Position numbers and translations under genes: made by a program | Notes under the pieces: generated by a model | Told to the model about the DNA's origin: nothing | Seen by the model: the letters and a program-made list of their open reading frames with translations, nothing else | The model's database searches: none | Assembly (NCBI GenBank): GCA_025055435.1 | Contig: JANWWN010000011.1 | Location: forward strand, 1-64,000 | Direction of reading: 5' to 3' | Source: Cyclobacteriaceae bacterium | Lineage (GTDB): Bacteria > Bacteroidota > Bacteroidia > Cytophagales > Cyclobacteriaceae | Length of the DNA: 64,000 bases | In this document: positions 29,773 to 38,530 of the stretch, piece by piece | Position numbering within the stretch: the stretch's first letter is position 1 | Layout: each line of letters starts with the position of its first letter

Positions 29773-31206
29773 TTAAAATTCCAGCGGAAGTCCCTGGTAA
29801 AAATCAAGTACCTTCTTACGGAATATGAAATCGTAGCGCGCGCGCAACAGGTCTGACTGCGCCTGATACAGATCATTTTCGGCTACCTGGTATTCTACAT
29901 AATTGGCAGCCCCCAGTTCAAATCGTTGTTTGGTCATGCGATAGGCCTCATCGCGTGCCTGTACCTGTTTTTTTGCTGATTCATAGGTTTTTGCGGCCGC
30001 AACAGCATCGTTGTAGGCTGATTCAACAGACTGTCGCAACCGGTTTTCGTTCTCGATATAGCTAATGTCGGCCAGTTCGCGGCTGATGGCCGCACGCTGT
30101 ACGGCAGAACGGGTAGCAAATCCGTTGAAGATGGGGATGGATAAATTGATACCTAACCCTTTACCCAGGTTATTGCGAAACTGATCCTGATATCCTACTT
30201 CACGTACAGAATACTGCGGTACCACAACATCTGAAAAAACCAGTTCCGCAGGGTTGCTCTGTAAGTAACCGATTTGAGTTGGAACCACAGTCGTTCCCTC
30301 CAGAATTCTCTCCTTTCGGGCGCTGGAGTACAGGGTTGTTATGTTACCATTTAAACTTAAGCGAGGATAATAATTGCCCCGTGCCGACCGGAGCGCAAAC
30401 ATCGCACTGCGTTGCCGCGAACGCGCAGCCTGGATTTCGGGCATTTGTAACATGGCGATTTCAAAAATCTCATCCGCTGTTTTGTTAATCGAAGGCTCGG
30501 CATCCACTCCTGCCGGCACATCGGCCACGTCCAGCGGCTGCGACGCAGGCAACTGAAGCGCCTGCTTTAGCTGAAGCAGGGAGAGGTTGTATGCATTCTC
30601 GCGCTGTACTACGTTCAGTTCGTTTGTGGCCAGCTGGGCTTCAAGGCTCAGCACGTTACCCATAGGTACCGATCCGGCTGCAGCCAGTTTACGCGTGCGC
30701 TCGAGTTGCTCACGGGTAGAAGCCACCTGCAGCTCGGCAACACGCTTCAACTCCTTATTAAACACCACATTGAGATAGAGCGTAATGACATTCAGAATGA
30801 CGTCGTTGCGCGCCCTGACTAAATCGTGATTAAGCGCCTCCAGCTCGGCCTCATTTTGCTTCATGGCATAAAAAAGGCGAAATCCGTTCCATAGCAGCCA
30901 TGAGCTTGTAACACTGGCATTAATGGAATTAATCCGCTCTTCAACGAACAGGTTAGTTACCGGGTCAATGGTACGGCCCCAGTTAAAACCATAGTTGCCC
31001 GATGCATTGAGGTTAGGAAGCATGGCCATCTTCGACTGAAGGTAGTTCACTTCGCCTCCGCGAACACCGTACATACTTCTTTTAACGGTAAGATTACTGC
31101 TTACGGCATGATCGATAAGTTCACGCAAAGTCCAAACCTTACGTGCCTCCTGTGCCCAGGCACTCGCACCGATTAACAGAAAAACCGGGAAAATTTTCTT
31201 TATCAT
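29773..31206 (-). CDS. TolC family outer membrane efflux protein
   Basis: Signal peptide; LRELIDHAVSSNLTVKRS; duplicated coiled-coil OEP pattern. Confidence 0.93.
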   Translation of the reverse strand: MIKKIFPVFLLIGASAWAQEARKVWTLRELIDHAVSSNLTVKRSMYGVRGGEVNYLQSKMAMLPNLNASGNYGFNWGRTIDPVTNLFVEERINSINASVTSSWLLWNGFRLFYAMKQNEAELEALNHDLVRARNDVILNVITLYLNVVFNKELKRVAELQVASTREQLERTRKLAAAGSVPMGNVLSLEAQLATNELNVVQRENAYNLSLLQLKQALQLPASQPLDVADVPAGVDAEPSINKTADEIFEIAMLQMPEIQAARSRQRSAMFALRSARGNYYPRLSLNGNITTLYSSARKERILEGTTVVPTQIGYLQSNPAELVFSDVVVPQYSVREVGYQDQFRNNLGKGLGINLSIPIFNGFATRSAVQRAAISRELADISYIENENRLRQSVESAYNDAVAAAKTYESAKKQVQARDEAYRMTKQRFELGAANYVEYQVAENDLYQAQSDLLRARYDFIFRKKVLDFYQGLPLEF

Positions 31207-31211
31207 AGGCA

Positions 31212-31886
31212 TTAATCTATATTGGGCAGATACACTACTTCACGCACCCAGGTAAGGCTGCGCAGATATTCCAACGACACCGGTTTAATTCCGGAATCCA
31301 TTTCAAAAACCAGACAGGCCAGATCGTGCTTACCTTTTCGGGTAACCGACATGGTAGCAATGTTACAATCATCATGGGCCAACACGCTGGCAATAAAGGC
31401 CACGCTTCCTTTCACATCATCAGCGTAAATGATCAGGGTATGCAAACTGGCACTGAAATCAGCTTTAAATCCGTTTACTTCGGCTATGTTGATGAGTCCT
31501 CCTCCCCGGCTCTCACCCAGTACTTCAAGCGATTTATCGCCCCGCTTTAACCGGATCCGAATCGTGTTAGGATGAAAGGTTGAGGCATTGGCTACCGACT
31601 TAAATGTGTACGATAAGCCTGCCTCTTTAGCAAGGCTTAATGCATCTTTGATGCGCTTATCATCCGTTTTAAAATCGAGCAGTCCGCCAATTACGGCCCG
31701 ATCACTTCCATGACCTTCATAAGTGCGGGCAAAAGAATTGTAAAATGTAATTTCAGCGTGCTCCGGAATACCACCCAGTAATTTCATGGCGGTTCGACCG
31801 ATACGCACCACACCCGCGGTGTGGGAGCTCGAGGGTCCGATCATAACCGGACCAATCATATCAAACACGCTGCTCTTTTCGTGCAT
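31212..31886 (-). CDS. sdaAB: L-serine ammonia-lyase, iron-sulfur-dependent, beta subunit
   Basis: SVFDMIGPVMIGPSSSHTAGVVRIG, GHGSDRAVIGGLL, C-terminal ACT domain. Confidence 0.9.
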   Translation of the reverse strand: MHEKSSVFDMIGPVMIGPSSSHTAGVVRIGRTAMKLLGGIPEHAEITFYNSFARTYEGHGSDRAVIGGLLDFKTDDKRIKDALSLAKEAGLSYTFKSVANASTFHPNTIRIRLKRGDKSLEVLGESRGGGLINIAEVNGFKADFSASLHTLIIYADDVKGSVAFIASVLAHDDCNIATMSVTRKGKHDLACLVFEMDSGIKPVSLEYLRSLTWVREVVYLPNID

Positions 31887-31952
31887 ACTACAAACGCCTC
31901 CATTTGTCGCACAAACGGAGATTGCGTTACACCACTATCGGATAAAGTTTCG

Positions 31953-32747
31953 CTATACGGCTATTGGCGCTTTGATAGCAGGATGCGCCTGATAATTCAG
32001 GATTTCAAAATCCTCAAGGGTGTAGTCGAATATAGAGGGTGGTTTACGCAAAATACGCAGCTGCGGCAAAGGATACGGTTGGCGGCTTAATTGCAATCGC
32101 GCCTGTTCGATATGGTTGGTGTACAGATGAACATCCCCTCCCGTCCAGATAAACTCACCGGGTTTATAGCCGGTTTGCTGGGCTACCATGTGCGTAAGCA
32201 AGGCGTAGCTTGCAATGTTAAAAGGAACGCCCAGAAAAAAATCAGCCGATCGCTGATACAACTGACAGGAAAGCTTTCCGTCGGCCACATAAAACTGAAA
32301 CAAGGCATGGCACGGGGGTAGTGCCATCTTTTCCACATCGGCCGGATTCCATGCAGTAACAATGTGCCTGCGTGAATCGGGTTTGGTGCGTATTTGCTCG
32401 ATTACCTGACTGATCTGATCAATGGATCGTCCATCGGGTGTTGGCCATGACCGCCATTGGTAACCGTAAACAGGTCCAAGATTGCCTTCGGCATCGGCCC
32501 ACTCGTCCCAGATGGTTACGTTGTGATCATGAAGAAATTTAATATTCGTATCTCCACGCAAAAACCATAACAGTTCAACGATAATAGATCTGATGTGAAG
32601 TTTCTTTGTGGTAACCAGCGGAAAACCTTCTTCAAGATTGAAACGCATCTGGCGTCCGAAAACGGACAAGGTACCTGTCCCTGTACGATCTGTCTTTCGG
32701 GTTCCGTTATCCAGAATATCGCGCATCAGGTCATGATATTGTTTCAT
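31953..32747 (-). CDS. thyA: Thymidylate synthase
   Basis: [30 protein letters not shown] active site, [20 protein letters not shown]. Confidence 0.98.
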   Translation of the reverse strand: MKQYHDLMRDILDNGTRKTDRTGTGTLSVFGRQMRFNLEEGFPLVTTKKLHIRSIIVELLWFLRGDTNIKFLHDHNVTIWDEWADAEGNLGPVYGYQWRSWPTPDGRSIDQISQVIEQIRTKPDSRRHIVTAWNPADVEKMALPPCHALFQFYVADGKLSCQLYQRSADFFLGVPFNIASYALLTHMVAQQTGYKPGEFIWTGGDVHLYTNHIEQARLQLSRQPYPLPQLRILRKPPSIFDYTLEDFEILNYQAHPAIKAPIAV

Positions 32748-32806
32748 AGGTTGGCTTTTATGCAAAATAAATGAATTACGGCCGACCGGTGCATTAAAAA
32801 ATAAAA

Positions 32807-32832
32807 AACGTCTCGCATTCGTGCGGGACGTT
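32807..32832 (-). terminator. Intrinsic terminator (minus strand) aacgtctcgca-ttcg-tgcgggacgtt
   Basis: 11-bp stem with one G-T pair, TTCG loop; T-run on the minus strand (TTTTTTATTTTTT). Confidence 0.85.
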
Positions 32833-32898
32833 CCTCAAGCAATAACCAAAACCATTCGCGTTAAACTCTACTGTATCAGATTGGAATCAGCATGGGCC

Positions 32899-33807
32899 TC
32901 AGCCTCTTCGGTTTATCTCAAAGCTGCGGGTTTGTCCGTTTACCGATATCGTTACCGTCCGGTCGCAACTGCCATCACCATAATCCACGGTAATTACTTT
33001 GCCACTGGTTACATCCGTGAATTCTTTTGTTCCTGAAACCGCCACAGGACATCCGCGTTTGTAAATCAGAGGCTGAATAATTTTCATGGTGTACGCACGG
33101 CCTCTGCGATTGGTGCCCGACGCAGCGTTGGTAACTCCGCTGCATTGGGTAACAACCAACTGGTCATTTACCGGATTGGCAGCGCGAATCCATTGCCTTA
33201 CCAGGCAATGTTCACGGGTGGCAACTGTACCATCGGGCCATTCGGCCTGACCGTCTTCCAGTTCAATTTTAAATTTCGGAGAAGTTTCCGTGCTTTCATT
33301 CAATGTGGTGAGCGTACGCACACCGCTAATTCCAATGTCATTAAATGAATACCCATTGAATGTCGTAACTACCGATGAGCCGGGCATAAAACGTCGGCCG
33401 GAAAAATTGATGATGATTTTTCCTTTCCGGACATTCCCGATTAAATCGGTGCAACCTGACCCAAAATCAATGACAATTGTACCTACCGGATGAGCGGGAG
33501 TGGAATTGGATGCAAGTTCAATAGTAACATTCAGGTTTTCGCACTGGCAACGCGGGTCATTAATTGTGATGTTACGCGGGCCATCGGCCATCCTGCCACC
33601 TCCCGGTGCTGCGTCGGCAAGAAGAGCCAGGGAAGTAAGGTCATCGGCATCTTCCAGCGCAAAATCTGAAACGACATCTTCAGCCACATAAGCAGCTTCC
33701 TCCTGCAGCGGCTTTTCTTCCACCTGGCAGGAAACCAGACCAAAAAGCAATATCAATGCAAAAATGGGAAGGGTGCTTTTTAAGCGAACGTTATTCATAT
33801 TATTCAT
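32899..33807 (-). CDS. Predicted lipoprotein, unknown function
   Basis: LILLFGLVSC lipobox; no recognisable domain. Confidence 0.75.
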   Translation of the reverse strand: MNNMNNVRLKSTLPIFALILLFGLVSCQVEEKPLQEEAAYVAEDVVSDFALEDADDLTSLALLADAAPGGGRMADGPRNITINDPRCQCENLNVTIELASNSTPAHPVGTIVIDFGSGCTDLIGNVRKGKIIINFSGRRFMPGSSVVTTFNGYSFNDIGISGVRTLTTLNESTETSPKFKIELEDGQAEWPDGTVATREHCLVRQWIRAANPVNDQLVVTQCSGVTNAASGTNRRGRAYTMKIIQPLIYKRGCPVAVSGTKEFTDVTSGKVITVDYGDGSCDRTVTISVNGQTRSFEINRRG

Positions 33808-33922
33808 CGGTTAATTTGATTTTGATTATTGGACATGGAAAAAATCATAAGGTTTAATGGTGGTCACTGACTTTAATCAGAAAAATGATAACTTAGACCA
33901 AGTATTTTTCCAAACAAATTCC

Positions 33923-34453
33923 ATGCCTATGAAAAAATTCATCATCCTTCTTTCGGGTTTACTCCTTGTAACAACCCTCAAAGCTCAGGTACTTAAGTTA
34001 AACATCTTGAGCCCGATTTTTAAAACAGCCAACTTGTCGTATGAACACGCTATTTCCAAAAACGGAAGTATTCAGATCGGATTTTTTTACACCGGATACA
34101 AAGCTGACGTCACCATATTCAACGGATTTGGCATTACGCCAGAGTATCGCTTTTATTTATCCGAAACTGAAGCACCGGAAGGCGTTTATGCAGCTCCTTT
34201 TGTCAGGTACCAATCGTTTACTGTTGAAAATACCGATACCTCCGGCACAGGAAAATTTTCAGCAATTGGCGGTGGCCTGATACTCGGTAAACAATGGATC
34301 TTCAAAGAAAAAATTGCTTTAGATGCTTTCCTTGGGCCGGCTTACTATTCAGGAAAAGTAGAAGCCGATTCCGGTGACGAATCTGATTTCGATGTGGGTT
34401 TCTTTGACGGATTTGGTTTGCGTTTCGGAGTTTGCTTTGGAGTAAAATTTTAA
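33923..34453 (+). CDS. Secreted beta-barrel-like protein (DUF3575-like)
   Basis: Signal peptide MKKFIILLSGLLLVTTLKAQ; LKLNILSPIFKTANLSYEHAI; GITPEYRFYLSETEAPEGVYAAPFVRY; paralogous to the next gene. Confidence 0.7.
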   Translation: MPMKKFIILLSGLLLVTTLKAQVLKLNILSPIFKTANLSYEHAISKNGSIQIGFFYTGYKADVTIFNGFGITPEYRFYLSETEAPEGVYAAPFVRYQSFTVENTDTSGTGKFSAIGGGLILGKQWIFKEKIALDAFLGPAYYSGKVEADSGDESDFDVGFFDGFGLRFGVCFGVKF

Positions 34454-34476
34454 AAAATTAACCTTGTTTTACCAGA

Positions 34477-34510
34477 CAAAACCTGCTTTTAGGCAGGTTT
34501 TGTTATTTTT
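34477..34510 (+). terminator. Intrinsic terminator caaaacctgc-ttttag-gcaggttttg + T-rich tail
   Basis: Perfect 10-bp stem followed by TTATTTTT. Confidence 0.88.
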
Positions 34511-34516
34511 ATCAGC

Positions 34517-35020
34517 ATGAAACATGGTGTTAAGTGGATTCTATTCATCCCGCTGCTTTTTACCATGAAAGTCGCAGGGCAAAGTCAGTCTGATATACCT
34601 GATTTCAGGCGGGCAAAAGTTCTAAAACTGAATATCCTCAGTCCGGTTGTTGAAACAATTACCCTGGCCTATGAAAATGTCCTGACTCCCGAAAAAAGCC
34701 TGCAACTTACCGTTAGCTTCATCATGGGTGCGGGCGGCTTTGTCATAACGCCTGAATTCCGGTACTATATTTCCGAAACGCCTGCACCGCAGGGAGTATA
34801 TTTAGCGCCGTTTTTGCGGTACTACCAGCTGGAAGGTGGCGGCATTCTGGGTGGCGGACTGGTGCTGGGTAAACAAGCGATTTTTAAGAACAAAATTACT
34901 GTTGATGGTTTCTTTGGTCCTTCGGTTAACACCATTGATGTGATTGATGAAAATGAAGTAATTTTCGGACTTCGGGCCGGTGTTACCATAGGTATTAACC
35001 TTGCCCGGACAAGAAAATGA
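34517..35020 (+). CDS. Secreted beta-barrel-like protein (DUF3575-like), paralog of upstream gene
   Basis: LKLNILSPVVETITLAYENVL; VITPEFRYYISETPAPQGVYLAPFLRYYQ. Confidence 0.7.
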   Translation: MKHGVKWILFIPLLFTMKVAGQSQSDIPDFRRAKVLKLNILSPVVETITLAYENVLTPEKSLQLTVSFIMGAGGFVITPEFRYYISETPAPQGVYLAPFLRYYQLEGGGILGGGLVLGKQAIFKNKITVDGFFGPSVNTIDVIDENEVIFGLRAGVTIGINLARTRK

Positions 35021-35676
35021 AATACATATTGTCTATCAGTTGTTTTGTTTTGTCCGGGTTGGGTCTATATGCCCAGCCGCAGATAAAAATTGCCAAGCTG
35101 AAGTATGGTGGTGGAGGCGACTGGTATGCGGCAAAGACCGCGTTGCCTAACCTCATCGCGTTTTGCAACCGCGAACTGGGAACAAACATTGCACCGGAAG
35201 AAGATATTGTTGAGGCAGGAAGCAAAGACATCTTCCTATACCCTTACGTGTTTATGACCGGCCACGGCAACGTAGTATTTACTCCATCAGAAGCACAGAA
35301 TCTACGCAATTATCTCATCTCAGGCGGCTTCCTGCATATTGACGATAATTACGGCATGGACAAATATATCCGCCCGGAACTGAAAAAAATTTTCCCGGAG
35401 CTGGAACTGATTGAACTCCCGTTTGACCATCCCATCTACCATCAGAAATTCAAATTTCCCAATGGCCTACCGAAAATTCACGAACACGATGGAAAACCAC
35501 CACAGGGTTTTGGCCTGATTTACGAAGGCCGACTGGTTCTTTTTTATTCCTATGAAACCGATCTGGGCAACGGCTGGGAGGACCAGCGCATTCACAACGA
35601 CCCGGAAGCCAAACGGCAGGAGGCGCTTCGCATGGGCGCCAATATCATCAGTTATTGTTTTACACTTGCTTTTTAA
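35017..35676 (+). CDS. DUF4159 domain protein
   Basis: Signal peptide; IKIAKLKYGGGGDWYAAKTALPNL; FLHIDDNYGMDKYIRPELKKIFPE. Confidence 0.85.
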   Translation: MKYILSISCFVLSGLGLYAQPQIKIAKLKYGGGGDWYAAKTALPNLIAFCNRELGTNIAPEEDIVEAGSKDIFLYPYVFMTGHGNVVFTPSEAQNLRNYLISGGFLHIDDNYGMDKYIRPELKKIFPELELIELPFDHPIYHQKFKFPNGLPKIHEHDGKPPQGFGLIYEGRLVLFYSYETDLGNGWEDQRIHNDPEAKRQEALRMGANIISYCFTLAF

Positions 35677-35744
35677 AGATAGTCCCTCCGCCTTTCTTAT
35701 TCTTAGTTTTGCGGAAAAAATTTCATAAAAAATTTGGAATTATC

Positions 35745-35760
35745 AACTAAATATTTAGTT
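35745..35760. promoter_or_regulatory. Perfect 16-bp palindrome aactaaatatttagtt, candidate BlaI-type operator
   Basis: Self-complementary; 21 bp upstream of the BlaI/MecI-like start codon. Confidence 0.65.
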
Positions 35761-35781
35761 TTACATCTAAATTTATAGTAA

Positions 35782-36156
35782 ATGAGAAAAATCAGGGAAC
35801 TGACCAAAGCAGAGGATCAGGTGATGCAGGTATTGTGGAAGCTGGAGCGCGCTTTTGTGAAAGACATCATTGAACATCTCCCTCCTCCCAAACCGGCCTA
35901 CACTACGGTTAGCACCATCATCCGCATATTGGAGCAAAAGGGGTTTGTCGGGCATAAAGCCTATGGGAAAACGCATGAATACTTTCCGCTTATATCGCGT
36001 GAAAATTACACCCGTTTCTACCTCAATGAAGTCGTAAACGACTACTTCGAGGGTTCCATACGCAACCTGGTGTCTTTCTTCGTGAAAGAGAAAAAACTTT
36101 CAGAAAAGGAATTGAATGATCTGTTGAAAGAACTCAAAACCGGTAAAAATTTATGA
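35782..36156 (+). CDS. BlaI/MecI/CopY family transcriptional repressor
   Basis: LTKAEDQVMQVLWKLERAFVKDIIEHLPPPKPAYTTVSTIIRILEQKGFVGHKAYGKTHEYFPL. Confidence 0.93.
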   Translation: MRKIRELTKAEDQVMQVLWKLERAFVKDIIEHLPPPKPAYTTVSTIIRILEQKGFVGHKAYGKTHEYFPLISRENYTRFYLNEVVNDYFEGSIRNLVSFFVKEKKLSEKELNDLLKELKTGKNL

Positions 36157-38255
36157 ACACGCATCTGCTGAACTACCTGTTGGAAGCGAATCTCGGAATC
36201 GTATTGTTTTTTGCTTTTTACCAGCTGCTGCTGAAAAACGAGACACAGTTCAGTTACCGGAGGTTATATCTGCTGGCCGGCATGGTGCTTTCGTTGCTTT
36301 TTCCCCTCATCAAACTCACTGATCTGAAAACCGTGCCCAGTTTAAGTGAGGCATTGCCGGTAATCCGGATTGATGAACCGGAGGTAACGATAACGACAAC
36401 CCAATCTTCCGCCTGGAGTACTACTGACCTGATCATTTCTGCGTATCTTATTGTATGTGCACTGCTGGCCCTTCGACTTATCTACCAGCTTGTCACCGTT
36501 TTTCGGTTGATGCGTGTTTATTCTGACCAACGGGTAATTGAAATACCTTCTTCTTCATTCCTCGCATTTTCATTTTTCAACCGCATCTTCATCAGCTCAT
36601 CTTCCGGCCTGTCTGAAAAAGACAAAGAAAAAATTGTTCGTCATGAAGAGGTTCACCGTAAAAAACTTCATTCGCTCGACATACTCCTGATTGAAATTGT
36701 GCGGGTATTCTTTTGGTTTAACCCGGTGTTGCCGGCTTACAAAAAAGAAATCATGATGGTACACGAATTTGAAGCCGATGAAGCTGCGGCCGGTGATAAG
36801 GACACTTACTGCGAACTGCTGGCACGCGCTGCCTTACAGTCGGCCGGGTACCATCTCGGTAATCACTTCAACAACTCACTCACTTTAAAACGAATAGCCA
36901 TGATACGGACCATGAAACAAAACATCCGCAAGTGGAAAGTTTTCAGCACTTTTCTGTTTGCCACTGCACTATTTACCATCATCTCCTGCCGCGACCAGGT
37001 GATGGAAGAAATTCAGGAGGCATCAAAAACCACGACCATTGCAGGCGATTTTCCCGATCATCTTAAGCCGCATGTCGAGCGCATACTGGCCGAAAATCCC
37101 GGCGTTAAAGTTATATACATTGAAGCCGAATCGTTAACTGCTGAGAAAGTAAAAGAAATTGAAGCAAACGATATTCTTTTCATGAACGTGGTGAAAGATG
37201 GCAATATTGGTGATGCCCACCGGGTGGAGATGATTGTTCGGGCTGATGGTACACTTTCAAAAGTTGCCGGAACAACCGTTATGGAAGGCGATATCTATCT
37301 GGTAGTCGAAGAACCAGCCTCGCCACAAGGCGGCATGACAGCCTTTTATGAAGCCATAAAGCAGGAAATGAAATACCCGGCTGCTGCAGTACAAATGAAT
37401 ATTCAGGGGAGAGTTTTCATTGAGTTTGTTGTGGAAAAGGATGGCACTTTAAGTAACCACCGGGTGGTTAAAGGAATCGGGGCCGGATGCGATGAAGAAG
37501 CACTGCGTGCCTTGCAATCCATCAACATACGCTGGAACCCGGGACGAAATAAAGGTGTGCCGATGCGTACCAGGTTTGTCGTGCCCATTACTTTCAAGTT
37601 GGATAATACGCCGGGCAACAATATCAACCGACCGGATACGCCCGTACCGGCAGCCTCACAAAGTGGAGAAATTTTCATGGTTGTTGAACAACCCGCAACT
37701 CCGGAAGGCGGCATGAAGGCATTCTATCAGAAGTTGGCTGAATCAATCAAGGTTACGCGCCAGGCGACACAGAATCGCGTTGAAGGAAAAATTCTCATTG
37801 AGTTTGTAGTAGAACCCGATGGCACCACCAGCAATCACAGGATAATGCGTGGAATTGATGCGGAATTGGACAGATTAGCACTCGAAGCGGTGAAGTCGGT
37901 CAATGTGAAATGGAATCCCGGAACACAACGCGGAACACCGGTACGGTCCAGATTAATTATTCCCATCACTATCACTAACGGAAACACCGTTGTCGGAATG
38001 GAACCGCCAATTTCGGAAGGTGAAAATATGAAAGTTGACTTCAAAACCAGGCGTTCTGCCGACCGTACCATTGTCGAAGGCTTTGTTTTTGGTAGAGACG
38101 GATCACCTCTGCCAAACGTAAACGTAATTGTTGAAGGAACAACACAGGGCACCGTGACCAAACCAAATGGAAGTTTCAGGATTGAGTTTCAGGGTAATAA
38201 AACCCTTCATCTATCCCATACCGGCTATAAAAGTTTCCGCATTATTCCTCATTAA
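36153..38255 (+). CDS. M56/BlaR1-like membrane peptidase with two TonB C-terminal-like domains and a carboxypeptidase-regulatory-like domain
   Basis: HEEVHRKKLHSLDILLIEIVRVFFWFNP; two PEGG/PQGGM...AFYxxI...GRVFIEFVVExDGT...NHRxxxG copies; C-term DGSPLPNVNVIVEGTTQGTVTKPNGSFRIE. Confidence 0.9.
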   Translation: MNTHLLNYLLEANLGIVLFFAFYQLLLKNETQFSYRRLYLLAGMVLSLLFPLIKLTDLKTVPSLSEALPVIRIDEPEVTITTTQSSAWSTTDLIISAYLIVCALLALRLIYQLVTVFRLMRVYSDQRVIEIPSSSFLAFSFFNRIFISSSSGLSEKDKEKIVRHEEVHRKKLHSLDILLIEIVRVFFWFNPVLPAYKKEIMMVHEFEADEAAAGDKDTYCELLARAALQSAGYHLGNHFNNSLTLKRIAMIRTMKQNIRKWKVFSTFLFATALFTIISCRDQVMEEIQEASKTTTIAGDFPDHLKPHVERILAENPGVKVIYIEAESLTAEKVKEIEANDILFMNVVKDGNIGDAHRVEMIVRADGTLSKVAGTTVMEGDIYLVVEEPASPQGGMTAFYEAIKQEMKYPAAAVQMNIQGRVFIEFVVEKDGTLSNHRVVKGIGAGCDEEALRALQSINIRWNPGRNKGVPMRTRFVVPITFKLDNTPGNNINRPDTPVPAASQSGEIFMVVEQPATPEGGMKAFYQKLAESIKVTRQATQNRVEGKILIEFVVEPDGTTSNHRIMRGIDAELDRLALEAVKSVNVKWNPGTQRGTPVRSRLIIPITITNGNTVVGMEPPISEGENMKVDFKTRRSADRTIVEGFVFGRDGSPLPNVNVIVEGTTQGTVTKPNGSFRIEFQGNKTLHLSHTGYKSFRIIPH

Positions 38256-38282
38256 AGTATTCAGATAGGTTAGACAGGTGTC

Positions 38283-38314
38283 AGGCCACCGGCCGCTGTT
38301 GCGGCCGGTGGCCT
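38283..38314. terminator. Strong GC-rich hairpin ggccaccggccgc-tgtt-gcggccggtggcc (possible terminator)
   Basis: Perfect 13-bp stem, 4-nt loop, 28 bp after the M56 stop; no clean T-run. Confidence 0.65.
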
Positions 38315-38530
38315 TGATTTATGTTTACCTCTCAGGTAACTGATGGATGATGAACTCATTAAGCACCGTTGACCTGTTACATTTTTTCTAACTTTGTTAA
38401 AAAGCCATTCCATGTGGCTAAAAAGAAAGTGGCAGCGAGCCGAAGGTGTAAGGATAAACTGCGCGGCAGATAAGTTGTTAAACATAATGGTCGCAAAGAA
38501 AGCTTCACTCATTGAATAATTTCTCCAATT

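Noticed and set aside
35745-35760. Palindrome as an intrinsic terminator of the DUF4159 gene
   Set aside because: AT-only stem with no loop spacer, located next to the BlaI start codon; an operator is more plausible
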